From the NCBI GenBank assembly GCA_008501735.1, contig QQUF01000043.1:1-64000 (forward strand): 64,000 nucleotides of DNA, written 5' to 3'. This DNA comes from Calditrichota bacterium (lineage in GTDB: Bacteria; CLD3). Below are positions 34,657-43,214 of the stretch, in pieces. The translations under genes were made by a program, and so were the position numbers. Each line of letters begins with the position of its first letter. Within the stretch, counting starts at the first letter, position 1. The notes below the pieces were generated by a model, which was not told the DNA's origin, ran no database searches, and worked only from the letters and a program-made list of their open reading frames with translations.

Positions 34657-35826
34657 ATGGCAAATCTTAACTTGGGAACTCTCCCGACAAATCTTCCCGA
34701 AGAATTGGGACCTGAAAAAATTTTAATTGTTAGTAATCCAAAAACTGGAATGCTTGGTTATTTGGTTATTTACAACTCTGCTCGCGGAATCGGAAAAGGT
34801 GGAGTTAGAATGGCATCAAACCTTACTCTTGAAACAGTAATGCTTCTTGCAAAAACTATGACTTTTAAAAATGCGATGGCAGGTTTGCCTTTCGGTGGAG
34901 CAAAAGGTGGAATTGTTGCTGACCCAAACGACCCAAATCGTGAAGCAATTATTCGTTCTTACGCAAAAGAACTAAGAAATATTATTCCTAACGAGTATGT
35001 CTTTGGGCTTGATATGGGACTTTCAGAATCTGACGCAGCTTTAGTTGTTGATGAACTTGGAAACAACAGACTTGCTTCAACTGGTAAACCAAAATATATG
35101 GGCGGAATTCCTTACGACGAAGAAGGTTTAGCAGGGCTTGGAGTTGTTGAAGGAATGCAAAATTCTTGTCAATTTATTCAGGGATTAACAATGCCTTCTT
35201 CGACAATTTCCATTCAAGGTTATGGAGCAATGGGAAAAGCTGTTGCAAAATATTCTACTAATCGAGGTGCAAAAATAGTTGCGGTTTCAAATATGGTTCG
35301 TGGTGAATCAGCAAAAGCAATTTACAATCCTAAAGGAATTGACCTTGAAAAGTTGAATTCGTTAGTTACTGATGCTTCAAAAAGTGTAACACTTTACAAA
35401 GATGCAGAAGTTCTTGAAGGTGGTGAGGAATTATTCTTAGATTGTGATTTTGTTGTTCCCTCGGCTGCGGGTGGTGTGATTACAAAAGAAAATGTTCACA
35501 GAATTCAAGCAAAAGTTTTGGCTGAAGCAGCAAACAATCCTGTAACTCCTGAAGCTCAAAAAATGCTTGACCCAAATAACACTCTTTACCTTCCAGATTT
35601 TGTAATTAATAGTGGTGGAGTAATTGCCGCCTACGTTGAATACATTAATGGAACTCTCGACCAAGCAGTTGAAAGAATCAGAAAAACAGTGCCATACAAC
35701 GTCGAAAGAGTTTTAAAAGAGGCAATTGATAATAAAGTAAAAACTATAAGCGAAATTAGAGATATTGCGGAAAGAATTGCAAAAGATAGAGTTGTAAAAG
35801 CTATGAAAGCTAAAGGCAGAATATAA
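34657..35826 (+). CDS. Glu/Leu/Phe/Val dehydrogenase (glutamate dehydrogenase family)
   Basis: A 389-residue enzyme with an AGGAG site upstream of its ATG. The family signature PFGGAKGGI contains the catalytic lysine K83, and KTMTFKNAMAGL supplies the substrate-binding lysine. The Rossmann domain has IQGYGAMGKAVA (GxGxxG). Reversible oxidative deamination of glutamate or a branched-chain amino acid is expected. The length is slightly shorter than typical GDH (about 410-450), so leucine/valine dehydrogenase activity cannot be excluded. It follows tRNA-Arg divergently and is a single-gene unit. Confidence 0.93.
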   Translation: MANLNLGTLPTNLPEELGPEKILIVSNPKTGMLGYLVIYNSARGIGKGGVRMASNLTLETVMLLAKTMTFKNAMAGLPFGGAKGGIVADPNDPNREAIIRSYAKELRNIIPNEYVFGLDMGLSESDAALVVDELGNNRLASTGKPKYMGGIPYDEEGLAGLGVVEGMQNSCQFIQGLTMPSSTISIQGYGAMGKAVAKYSTNRGAKIVAVSNMVRGESAKAIYNPKGIDLEKLNSLVTDASKSVTLYKDAEVLEGGEELFLDCDFVVPSAAGGVITKENVHRIQAKVLAEAANNPVTPEAQKMLDPNNTLYLPDFVINSGGVIAAYVEYINGTLDQAVERIRKTVPYNVERVLKEAIDNKVKTISEIRDIAERIAKDRVVKAMKAKGRI

Positions 35827-35855
35827 TTTTTGAATATTTGGTAGTAATAGTTTTT

Positions 35856-36737
35856 TTAATTTTTACTACCTTTTTGTGAAATTGGCTCTTCCCAATTCAC
35901 GTTGAATTCTCCAAATCCTAATTCGATTTTAAGGTAAAGGATAAAGTCATTTCTGTCAAAACCAATGTTTCGGTAAAGACTTGGTCCTACTTTTTCAAAC
36001 TTCTCATAATTTTTGTCAGTAAAAATTGACGCTTCTTCTTTAATCTCAACTGAAATTCCTTTTTGGAGAAATATTTCTATTTCCGAAAAACCTGCTGTGA
36101 TTTCGGCTTTCGCTGATTTGCTTATATGATTGCCTGTAAATTGAAAAATATATTCTCCGACTCCACCTTCAAAGTATAATTCTTCAAAGTTTGTATTTAG
36201 AATATCATAAAAACTAATCTCACCAACACCACTTTCTATAAATATTTTTTGCAAAGAACTTTGAGATTGTTTCCCGCATTTTAAAACAACTTCGCCAATC
36301 CCATTTTCGAGGGTAAAATTTGTTAATCTCAAATCTGCCAAATCGAAATCGGCTTCTGCTGCTCCCAAACTAAAGTTTAAATCAAATTTTAAATCGTCAG
36401 TTAGAAATATTCTCCAATGATTTTCATCAAAATCACTAGAATTTAAAATACTCATCTTTTTATTAATCGGGAAAAGTCTAAAGTAACCGATAGAATCTTC
36501 CAAAATTTCATAAGTCATTTTGGGTCTTTGAGTTTCAGTAGAAAATGAGATTTCTGCTTCTAAAATATCTTTGATTTCATCAGATTCAATTTCTAATTTA
36601 CCGCTACTGAACTCTAAGTTCACATTAACGATTTTTTCAGAACTTCGAGGAATTGAAATATTTGAAGAACTTCCACCACCAGCAAAAACCGCTTGTGTAA
36701 GGCTTAAGAGGAAGCTCAAAATGCAAAGAGGAAGCAT
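35856..36737 (-). CDS. Exported toast-rack-like (DUF2154-like) protein
   Basis: A 293-residue protein with a signal peptide (LCILSFLLSLTQAVFA). The mature part is beta-rich with repeated short strands (LEFSSGKLEIES, FSLGAAEADFDLADLRL, LENGIGEVVLK, VESGVGEISFYD-like units), the right-handed 'toast-rack' arrangement of LiaF-type proteins. No membrane segment follows the signal peptide. It starts 4 bases after the stop of an ECF sigma factor on the same strand, so the two are one unit. It may take part in the sigma factor's envelope-stress response, though no classical anti-sigma domain is visible. Confidence 0.65.
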   Translation of the reverse strand: MLPLCILSFLLSLTQAVFAGGGSSSNISIPRSSEKIVNVNLEFSSGKLEIESDEIKDILEAEISFSTETQRPKMTYEILEDSIGYFRLFPINKKMSILNSSDFDENHWRIFLTDDLKFDLNFSLGAAEADFDLADLRLTNFTLENGIGEVVLKCGKQSQSSLQKIFIESGVGEISFYDILNTNFEELYFEGGVGEYIFQFTGNHISKSAKAEITAGFSEIEIFLQKGISVEIKEEASIFTDKNYEKFEKVGPSLYRNIGFDRNDFILYLKIELGFGEFNVNWEEPISQKGSKN

Positions 36738-36741
36738 TTGC

Positions 36742-37332
36742 TTAGTTTAAAATTTTATTTTTGAGTGCAACTTTGAGCATTTCTCTTGCTCGGAAAATTC
36801 GGGCTTTTACTGTTCCAATCGGAATATTAAGGAGTAGTGCAATTTCTTCGTAAGATTTGTCTTCTTGATGTCTAAGAACAATTGCTTCGTGATATTTCTT
36901 AGGCAAATCATCGATTGCTAGTTGGATTAAATTTGAACGCTCTTTTTGAATAATTTCACGTTCTGGAGTAACTGCTTCGGTATCTTCGTATTCTCGTTGC
37001 CTTTCGCCGTCTTTACCTTCGATTGGATTTTCCATCGAGTAGGTTTGTAACTTTTTTTTGCGGATAAAATCAATGCAATTATTTCGTGCAATTTTGTAAA
37101 GCCAAGTAGAAAATGCGTGTTCGGGGTTGTAAGATTCTAAAGCTCGAAAAGCTTTTAGAAAGGTTTCTTGGACTAAATCTTCAGCTTGGATTGGGTCGTA
37201 AACCATCTTTTTTAGCATTAAAAAAAGCCCATCTTTGTAACGGTTTACAATAATCTCGTAGGCTTTTTGGTCACCTTTAAGTGCCTTTTCAATTTCTAAT
37301 TTGATTTCTTCTGAATTTAGAAGTTTTTCCAA
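36742..37332 (-). CDS. ECF-type RNA polymerase sigma factor (sigma-70 family)
   Basis: A 196-residue sigma factor with only regions 2 and 4. Region 2 is seen in AEDLVQETFLKAFRALESYN and FSTWLYKIARNNCIDFIRKK; region 4 in LPKKYHEAIVLRHQEDKSYE and IPIGTVKARIFRAREML. The long acidic linker between them fits RpoE/SigW-type ECF factors. It should direct transcription of an envelope or stress regulon. The gene immediately downstream encodes an exported beta-rich protein, replacing the usual anti-sigma position. Confidence 0.95.
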   Translation of the reverse strand: MEKLLNSEEIKLEIEKALKGDQKAYEIIVNRYKDGLFLMLKKMVYDPIQAEDLVQETFLKAFRALESYNPEHAFSTWLYKIARNNCIDFIRKKKLQTYSMENPIEGKDGERQREYEDTEAVTPEREIIQKERSNLIQLAIDDLPKKYHEAIVLRHQEDKSYEEIALLLNIPIGTVKARIFRAREMLKVALKNKILN

Positions 37333-37349
37333 ACTGTTTTCCGAAAAAT

Positions 37350-37817
37350 TTAGTTTAGTGCTTTTGAAGCAACTTGAACAGCTTCAATGATTTTTGTGTA
37401 ACCAGTACAACGGCAAAGATTTCCTGACAAAGCATCTTTGATTTCATCAACTGATGGATTTGTATTTTGGTCTAATAAATTTTTAGAAGTAATTAAAAAG
37501 CCAGGTGTACAAAATCCACATTGAGCTCCACCGCAATCATCAAATGCTTTTTGAACAGGATGAGGTTCACCATTTTTGGCTAAGCCTTCAACTGTAACAA
37601 TTTTCTTACCTTGACTTGAAACTGCCAAAGTCAAGCAAGATTGAATTGGAATGTCATCAATTAAAACCATACAAGAACCGCAATCACCTACATCACAACC
37701 TTGTTTCGTTCCTGTAAAATTGCATTCCTCTCGGATTGCTTCTAGTAAAGTTCTGTTGTCTCTAACAGCAATTTCATAGTCATTGCCGTTCACATTTAGA
37801 GTAATTATTTTTTTCAC
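37350..37817 (-). CDS. (2Fe-2S)-binding small subunit of a molybdenum hydroxylase (CoxS/XdhC-like), orphan
   Basis: The frame opens at a TTG at 37853, but I prefer the GTG at 37817, with AAGG about 10 bases upstream and KKIITLNVNG following directly; 155 residues. Both clusters are complete: plant-ferredoxin-type C41, C46, C49, C61 (GCDVGDCGSC) and the helical-domain C100, C103, C135, C137 (CGFCTPG, then NLCRCTGY). Such subunits carry electrons for xanthine, aldehyde or CO dehydrogenases. Neither the molybdopterin nor the FAD subunit is adjacent: a sigma factor lies downstream and hemL diverges upstream. Confidence 0.92.
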   Translation of the reverse strand: MKKIITLNVNGNDYEIAVRDNRTLLEAIREECNFTGTKQGCDVGDCGSCMVLIDDIPIQSCLTLAVSSQGKKIVTVEGLAKNGEPHPVQKAFDDCGGAQCGFCTPGFLITSKNLLDQNTNPSVDEIKDALSGNLCRCTGYTKIIEAVQVASKALN

Positions 37818-37951
37818 TTTTAGATTAACCTTATTTAAATCTTTAACGCACAAAGATAAAAAACTTTTGCTAGAATTTTAATTAATTTAATATTGATTGG
37901 GTGTAAAGTGAAAACAACAAAATTGAAGTCAGTTTTCCTTAGTAAGAAAAA

Positions 37952-37994
37952 AAATATTTGTTAAATTTGCGGGTCGAAAAAATAACAAATATTT
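37952..37994 (+). promoter_or_regulatory. Inverted repeat in the hemL upstream region, possible promoter overlap
   Basis: Two perfect 12-bp arms (AAATATTTGTTA at 37952-37963 and TAACAAATATTT at 37983-37994) enclose 19 bases just before the hemL start at 38013. The enclosed TAAATTTG (37962-37969) matches the Bacteroidetes -7 box TAnnTTTG, but I see no convincing -33 element. It could be an operator or a leader hairpin. Confidence 0.4.
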
Positions 37995-38012
37995 GAAAGA
38001 ATAATTCAAAAA

Positions 38013-39308
38013 ATGAAAAGAGAAAATTCAAACAAATCTTATAAAAAAGCTCTCGAACTCTTTCCAAGAGGAGTTAATTCACCAGTTAGAGCATTTCAAG
38101 CAGTTTATGGTTATCCAATTTTTATTGTTCGTGGAGAAGGTTCGAGAACTTGGGACGCAGACGGAAATGAATTCATTGACTTTTGTTGTTCTTGGGGACC
38201 TTTAATTCTTGGACACAACAACAAATATGTTCGTGAAAAAATTATTGAAACTACTCTTAATGGAACTTCTTTCGGCACTCCAACGATGCAGGAAAATGAG
38301 CTTGGGGAATTGATTTTAAAGAATAACTCAAAAATTGAAAAAATCCGATTTGTAAATTCTGGAACAGAAGCAGTAATGTCTGCTGTAAGACTTGCAAGAG
38401 GGTACACTGGAAGAGATAAAATTTTAAAATTTTCAGGTTGTTACCACGGACACGTTGACCATCTTTTGGTTAAAGCTGGTTCGGGTTTGGCAACTTTTGG
38501 AGAATCTTCTTCGGCTGGTGTTCCACAAAGTTTTGCGAAAGAAACAATCGTTTGTGAACTTAATAACAAGGAAGCAGTTGAAAAGGCATTTGAAGAATTT
38601 GGCAACGAAATAGCTTGTATTTTAATTGAACCGATTCCTGCAAATAACGGATTGCTTATTCAAGACAAAGAATTTTTGGAATTTTTGAGAGGGATTACAA
38701 CTAAAAATGGCTCATTGTTAATTTTTGATGAAGTTATTTCAGGCTTCAGAATTGGATTTGAAGGAGCTTCGGGTTATTTCGGAATTCAGCCTGATATTTT
38801 GACTTATGGAAAAATAATTGGTGGTGGAATGCCAGTTGGTGCTTATGGAGCAAGTCGCGAAATTATGTCTTTTATAGCTCCTGAAGGACCTGTTTACCAA
38901 GCTGGAACTCTTTCTGGCAATCCTGTTGCAATGGCTGCTGGTTCAGCTCAAGTTACACAATGTCTTGAAGAAGGCTTTTATGAGAAACTTGAAAAAAAGA
39001 CTCACAAATTTGTAAATGAAATTAATGACTTTGCAAAAGCTAATGATTTTAATGTTAAAGTCTTTTCTGTAGGCTCAATTTTTTGGTTTGCTTTTACGGA
39101 CTTAGAGAAAGTTCAGAAGGCTGAAGAGATTGACCTTCAAAGTATGGAAATTTATAAAATTTTTCACAATGAACTTCTTGAACGTGGAATTTACTTTGCA
39201 CCTTCTGGCTACGAAGTCGGATTTATTTCAGCAGCACACACGGAAGAAGATTTGAAAATCACAGTTAATGCAGTTAAAGAGAGTTTAGAAGTTGCACTCA
39301 AAAACTAA
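38013..39308 (+). CDS. hemL: Glutamate-1-semialdehyde 2,1-aminomutase
   Basis: A 431-residue class III aminotransferase that makes 5-aminolevulinate, the first haem precursor in the C5 pathway. It begins with ALFPRGVNSPVRAF, the family's gating region, and carries FDEVISGFR and the PLP lysine K267 in TYGKIIGGGMPVGAYG. Length and motifs match HemL. It overlaps the ferrochelatase gene by 17 bases, so the first and last enzymes of haem synthesis are translationally linked here. The other hem genes are not in the window. Confidence 0.96.
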   Translation: MKRENSNKSYKKALELFPRGVNSPVRAFQAVYGYPIFIVRGEGSRTWDADGNEFIDFCCSWGPLILGHNNKYVREKIIETTLNGTSFGTPTMQENELGELILKNNSKIEKIRFVNSGTEAVMSAVRLARGYTGRDKILKFSGCYHGHVDHLLVKAGSGLATFGESSSAGVPQSFAKETIVCELNNKEAVEKAFEEFGNEIACILIEPIPANNGLLIQDKEFLEFLRGITTKNGSLLIFDEVISGFRIGFEGASGYFGIQPDILTYGKIIGGGMPVGAYGASREIMSFIAPEGPVYQAGTLSGNPVAMAAGSAQVTQCLEEGFYEKLEKKTHKFVNEINDFAKANDFNVKVFSVGSIFWFAFTDLEKVQKAEEIDLQSMEIYKIFHNELLERGIYFAPSGYEVGFISAAHTEEDLKITVNAVKESLEVALKN

Positions 39309-40314
39309 AACAGGGATTCTATTAGTAAATCTAGGAACTCCTGATTCACCGTCAACAGCAGACGTTAGAAAATATTTACGCGAATTTCTTTTAGACCCAA
39401 GAGTAATTGACATTAATCCAATCGGTAGATTCTTACTTGTAAACTTAATAATTGCTCCGTTTCGTTCCCCAAAAAGTGCAAAACTTTACAAAGAAATTTG
39501 GTCAGAAAAAGGCTCGCCACTTTTGTTTTATGGAATTGAAGTTAAAAATCTTCTACAAAAAGAATTAGGTGATGATTTTGTAGTTGAACTTGGAATGCGT
39601 TATCAAAGCCCATCTTTGGAAGAAGCAGTTCAGAAATTTAAAAGTCATTCTTTTGACAAAGTAATAATTTTACCACTTTTTCCACAGTATGCTTCTGCTT
39701 CAACAGGTTCAGTTTATGAAAAAATTATGAAGATTACATCAAAATGGGAGTTCTTTCCAAGTATCGAATTCATTAGTGATTTTCACCAAAATGAGCAATT
39801 TTTAGATGCTTTTGCAAATCTTGGCAAAAAATATTTAAAAGCAGAAGAATACGACCACATTTTATTTAGTTTTCACGGGCTTCCAGAACGCCAAATTCAG
39901 AAAACAGATTGTTCAAATTTGTGTTTAGTTTCAAAGGATTGTTGCGAAAGTTACAATGAAAAAAACCGATTTTGTTACAAGGCATCTTCGTTTGAAACTG
40001 CAAGGCAAATTGCCAAAAGATTGAATTTAAAGGCTGATGATTACACAATTTCTTTCCAGTCAAGATTGGGTAGAGAAGAGTGGATTAAACCTTACACAAC
40101 TGATACTTTGAAAGATTTTGCCACAAGAGGTATTAAAAAAGTTTTAGTCTTTTGTCCAGCTTTTATTTGCGATTGCTTGGAAACAGTTTATGAAGTCAGT
40201 GTTGAGCTGAACGAAGAATTTCGTCAAAATGGTGGTGACAAAGTTCAACTTGTTGAGGGATTAAACTCAAATCCTGATTGGATTAAAGCGATAAGAAGTA
40301 TTTTGCAAGTTTAG
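39292..40314 (+). CDS. hemH: Ferrochelatase
   Basis: A 340-residue enzyme inserting Fe2+ into protoporphyrin IX. It starts at a TTG inside the end of hemL; no ATG is available before the conserved GILLVNLGTPDSP. The catalytic histidine is H195 (FSFHGLPER) and E297 lies in the conserved CLETVYE segment. A cysteine-rich stretch at C207, C211, C217, C218 and C228 follows the catalytic loop, possibly an internal 2Fe-2S site as known for some bacterial ferrochelatases. Cotranslation with hemL is likely. Confidence 0.95.
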   Translation: MHSKTKTGILLVNLGTPDSPSTADVRKYLREFLLDPRVIDINPIGRFLLVNLIIAPFRSPKSAKLYKEIWSEKGSPLLFYGIEVKNLLQKELGDDFVVELGMRYQSPSLEEAVQKFKSHSFDKVIILPLFPQYASASTGSVYEKIMKITSKWEFFPSIEFISDFHQNEQFLDAFANLGKKYLKAEEYDHILFSFHGLPERQIQKTDCSNLCLVSKDCCESYNEKNRFCYKASSFETARQIAKRLNLKADDYTISFQSRLGREEWIKPYTTDTLKDFATRGIKKVLVFCPAFICDCLETVYEVSVELNEEFRQNGGDKVQLVEGLNSNPDWIKAIRSILQV

Positions 40315-40316
40315 TT

Positions 40317-41987
40317 CTATTCGATTGAAGAAACAAAAATTGGGTTTGTCATAAAAACAAAGAATTTTTGTTCTCCTTTGCCAATTATTACTCTGTAAAA
40401 AGATTTTTGTCGGTGGGTGTATTCAGCATCTTCGATTTCAAAATAATTTTCACCTTTTTCTAAGATTCGTTCTTCAAGAATCTTTCCATCTTTTATAAAA
40501 AATAATGTGAGCTTTTCTTTCATTTTTTCATCAATATCAAAATCAAGTCTAAAAACAGGGTTTTCACCTTTTTCTAAACTTAAAGTTTCACCAATTATTT
40601 TTTTGAAATCCTTTGAATTTTTTACTGAAAACTCGTTAAAACTTAAGTAAGTATGAGCAAAATTTCTGAAATTCACCATTCTTCCTTTGCGGATAGCTTT
40701 TAGAACTCCCTTTTTATCTCTTTCGTGAGTGTAAAGCAGTGTAAGAGATTCTGCGATATTTTTGGGATCGCCTCCGTCAAAATCTAATTCTGAAATTGAC
40801 CAAGTCGGGTTTTCTTGATTAGAGAGGCAAAATTGTTTGAGTTGTTGGTCCCAAATTCCACCAATTGAACCAGTCCTTTTTGCCCCTTCCCAAAATGTTG
40901 CGAAACCTGTCCAACCAGTAGTTTGTGCTAGAGAATTTGAATAATCTTTAGTTTGCATTCTGACATTCATTCCAAGAGTTTTCCCTAAATCTAAATTATT
41001 ACTTTTCTCAGGATGAGCCCAAAAAACCATTCCACCTTTTGCATTGACGTAATCAATTAATTCTTGGTAAGGTTTCTCACCAGAATCTTCATATTGGTCA
41101 TAAATCGGAGCAACAAAGTAAGGAAAATTATTCAAAATATAAATTACTGATAATACTATGATGATAGAACCTTCTCTTTTGAAACCTCGTTTCTTATCGT
41201 GCAGGACTCCATACTTTCGAACTTGGGTATTAATTACTGTTCTAAAAATTTTGACGCCAAACCAAAGAGTTATAAAGGGAATAATATTTAGTAAATACCA
41301 GAATGAAAAATTGTTTTTATAACCACTTTTAATTGAAGGTAAGTTTGCATAATCTTCTGCTGTCTCTAAACCTAAAACCAATAAATGTTTATGGAAATTC
41401 ATTATTTTAAAAGTCAAACTTTCCCAATCAATTTCCCAAAAATAGTAAGGAATGACTTCTGAACCGTGCAGTAAAATTAAATTACCGTAATGATTTCTAA
41501 GTGAATTAATTCTTGAAATATATTCTTCTTCACCAAGAGTTGAGATGGAATTTTTTTCTTGAGAAAATGAAAAATTTCTTAGAAAGGGAAGCCCGTATTC
41601 AATTTTCATATTGTCGTGGTCGGTGAAAATCCCAATATCAATTTTATTCTCATTTAAAATATCTGCTAATTCTCTTAAAGAATAGTCACCACCACTTATT
41701 TGAGAATCAAGATGAATTGCTGCAAGTAAATTATGATATTCAGAATAGGGGTTACTGTCTTTATTCGGAAATTTTTTGATGATTTTTTTGTCTTCTTTAA
41801 TAACACCAATATTCAATGAGTCAGACTTTGACTGTTTTTTCTTTTGGCTTTTAGTTTTACTTTCTTCTTCTTTCATCACTTTCAAAAAATCTTCTAAAGT
41901 AGAATTTTTGGATTGATCTTGCGAAAATACCTGAAATGGAAAATAAAGTGCTAAAAATATTACTAAAAATTTAGAGAAAAGAGTCAT
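40317..41987 (-). CDS. Membrane-associated PHP-domain-like phosphoesterase
   Basis: A 556-residue protein with a signal peptide or anchor (LVIFLALYFPFQVFSQ) and two membrane segments around 225-245 and 275-300. PHP-like motifs surround them: AIHLDSQISGG (91-100), FTDHD (121-125), LLHGSEV and later VFWAHPEKS. The first motif reads H92-L-D94 instead of the usual HxH, so one metal ligand is changed. The nearest family is predicted metal-dependent phosphoesterases. It overlaps the glycosyltransferase gene by 17 bases, suggesting a shared envelope or polysaccharide task. Confidence 0.65.
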   Translation of the reverse strand: MTLFSKFLVIFLALYFPFQVFSQDQSKNSTLEDFLKVMKEEESKTKSQKKKQSKSDSLNIGVIKEDKKIIKKFPNKDSNPYSEYHNLLAAIHLDSQISGGDYSLRELADILNENKIDIGIFTDHDNMKIEYGLPFLRNFSFSQEKNSISTLGEEEYISRINSLRNHYGNLILLHGSEVIPYYFWEIDWESLTFKIMNFHKHLLVLGLETAEDYANLPSIKSGYKNNFSFWYLLNIIPFITLWFGVKIFRTVINTQVRKYGVLHDKKRGFKREGSIIIVLSVIYILNNFPYFVAPIYDQYEDSGEKPYQELIDYVNAKGGMVFWAHPEKSNNLDLGKTLGMNVRMQTKDYSNSLAQTTGWTGFATFWEGAKRTGSIGGIWDQQLKQFCLSNQENPTWSISELDFDGGDPKNIAESLTLLYTHERDKKGVLKAIRKGRMVNFRNFAHTYLSFNEFSVKNSKDFKKIIGETLSLEKGENPVFRLDFDIDEKMKEKLTLFFIKDGKILEERILEKGENYFEIEDAEYTHRQKSFYRVIIGKGEQKFFVFMTNPIFVSSIE

Positions 41988-43110
41988 AAATACTTTTTAC
42001 CTTGTCAATCATCAATTGCATTTCAAAATCTTCTGCTCGACGTTTGCCATTACTAATTAAATTTTCTTTTAAGTCATTTTGAGAAACCAATTTAAGAATA
42101 TTTTCAGATAATTCACTAATATTTTCAGAGCTAAAAAGTAAGCCACTTTTACCATATTCAACGACTTCAGGAACTCCACCAACTTCTGAAGCAACAATCG
42201 GAATTCCTGATACCATTGCTTCAACAAGGACTCTTCCAAGACCTTCGTTTCTAGAGGTAAGAACAAAAACATCTAAAGCTTTGAAAATTTGTGGAATGTC
42301 GTTTCTCATTCCTGTAAAAATCACTTTATCCGAAATTCCTAAATTCTTAGCTAAAGTGTGAACTTGTTCTCGTAATTCGCCGTCTCCAACAACCATAAAT
42401 TTTACGTTATCAGCTTTCTCCGAAACTTGTTTTGCACCTTTAAGAAAAATGTCACAACCTTTAATTTCTGTAAGTCTTCCAACAAAACCAACCAAAAATT
42501 CAGACTCGTTTACTCCAAATTCTGTACGAATTTCAGATTTCGTACAATTTTTGAAATCGTCCAAAAATATGCCACAGTAAACTGTTTCAAATTTTTCGGG
42601 TTTATCAATTTTTTCTTTAATGTGGTCGCTTCGCCCCTCATCTGTAAGATTCAAAATCTTATGCGACGTTTTAGCAAAAAATTTCTCAATTAAAATAAAA
42701 AACTTAGTCGTAAATCTGTCAAAGTAACCATAAAAAATGTGTCCGTGTGGAGAATGAACTCGAACAGGAATTCTTGCTAAAAAACCTGCGAGACGACCAA
42801 CAATCCCAGCTTTTGAAGTATGAGTGTGAAGAATTTGCGGTTTCTGTTTTTTGAGAATTTTATAAAGTTTGAAAGTCGCAACCAAATCTTTTAGTGGGTT
42901 TACTTCCCGAATCATTTCAGGAATGCAATGAGTTTTGATTCCAGTTTTTTGTTCAAAATCTTTGAATGAAGAGTGAAATGAAGAAGTTAAACCATAAATT
43001 AATTCGACATCAAGACCTTGTTTTTTCAACCCTTCGACTAAATCTAAAGTAACTCCAGCAGAACCACCTTCGTCTAATCTTGTTATGATGTGAATGTTTT
43101 TTATTGGCAT
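41971..43110 (-). CDS. Family 4 glycosyltransferase
   Basis: A 379-residue GT-B enzyme. The N-terminus (IITRLDEGGSAGVTLDLVEG) and PQILHTHTSKAGIVGRLAG are typical acceptor-domain features. The donor domain has LVGFVGRLTEIKGCD and SRNEGLGRVLVEAMVSGIPI followed by EVGGVPEV, the EX7E region. A lipid-linked or capsule oligosaccharide acceptor is possible, but the sugar is not predictable. It is followed with overlap by the PHP-like gene. Confidence 0.92.
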   Translation of the reverse strand: MPIKNIHIITRLDEGGSAGVTLDLVEGLKKQGLDVELIYGLTSSFHSSFKDFEQKTGIKTHCIPEMIREVNPLKDLVATFKLYKILKKQKPQILHTHTSKAGIVGRLAGFLARIPVRVHSPHGHIFYGYFDRFTTKFFILIEKFFAKTSHKILNLTDEGRSDHIKEKIDKPEKFETVYCGIFLDDFKNCTKSEIRTEFGVNESEFLVGFVGRLTEIKGCDIFLKGAKQVSEKADNVKFMVVGDGELREQVHTLAKNLGISDKVIFTGMRNDIPQIFKALDVFVLTSRNEGLGRVLVEAMVSGIPIVASEVGGVPEVVEYGKSGLLFSSENISELSENILKLVSQNDLKENLISNGKRRAEDFEMQLMIDKVKSIYDSFL

Positions 43111-43214
43111 TAAAAGTCTAAAGGTTTAGTTTGAAAATTTGGAGAAGTTAAAATAAAAAATCATTTTAATTCCAAAAAAAATTACGTCGGGAAACTTAGA
43201 ACAACTTTTTACGG

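Noticed and set aside
37854-38012. Riboswitch upstream of hemL
   Set aside because: Only a simple inverted repeat is visible; no known aptamer core was recognised.
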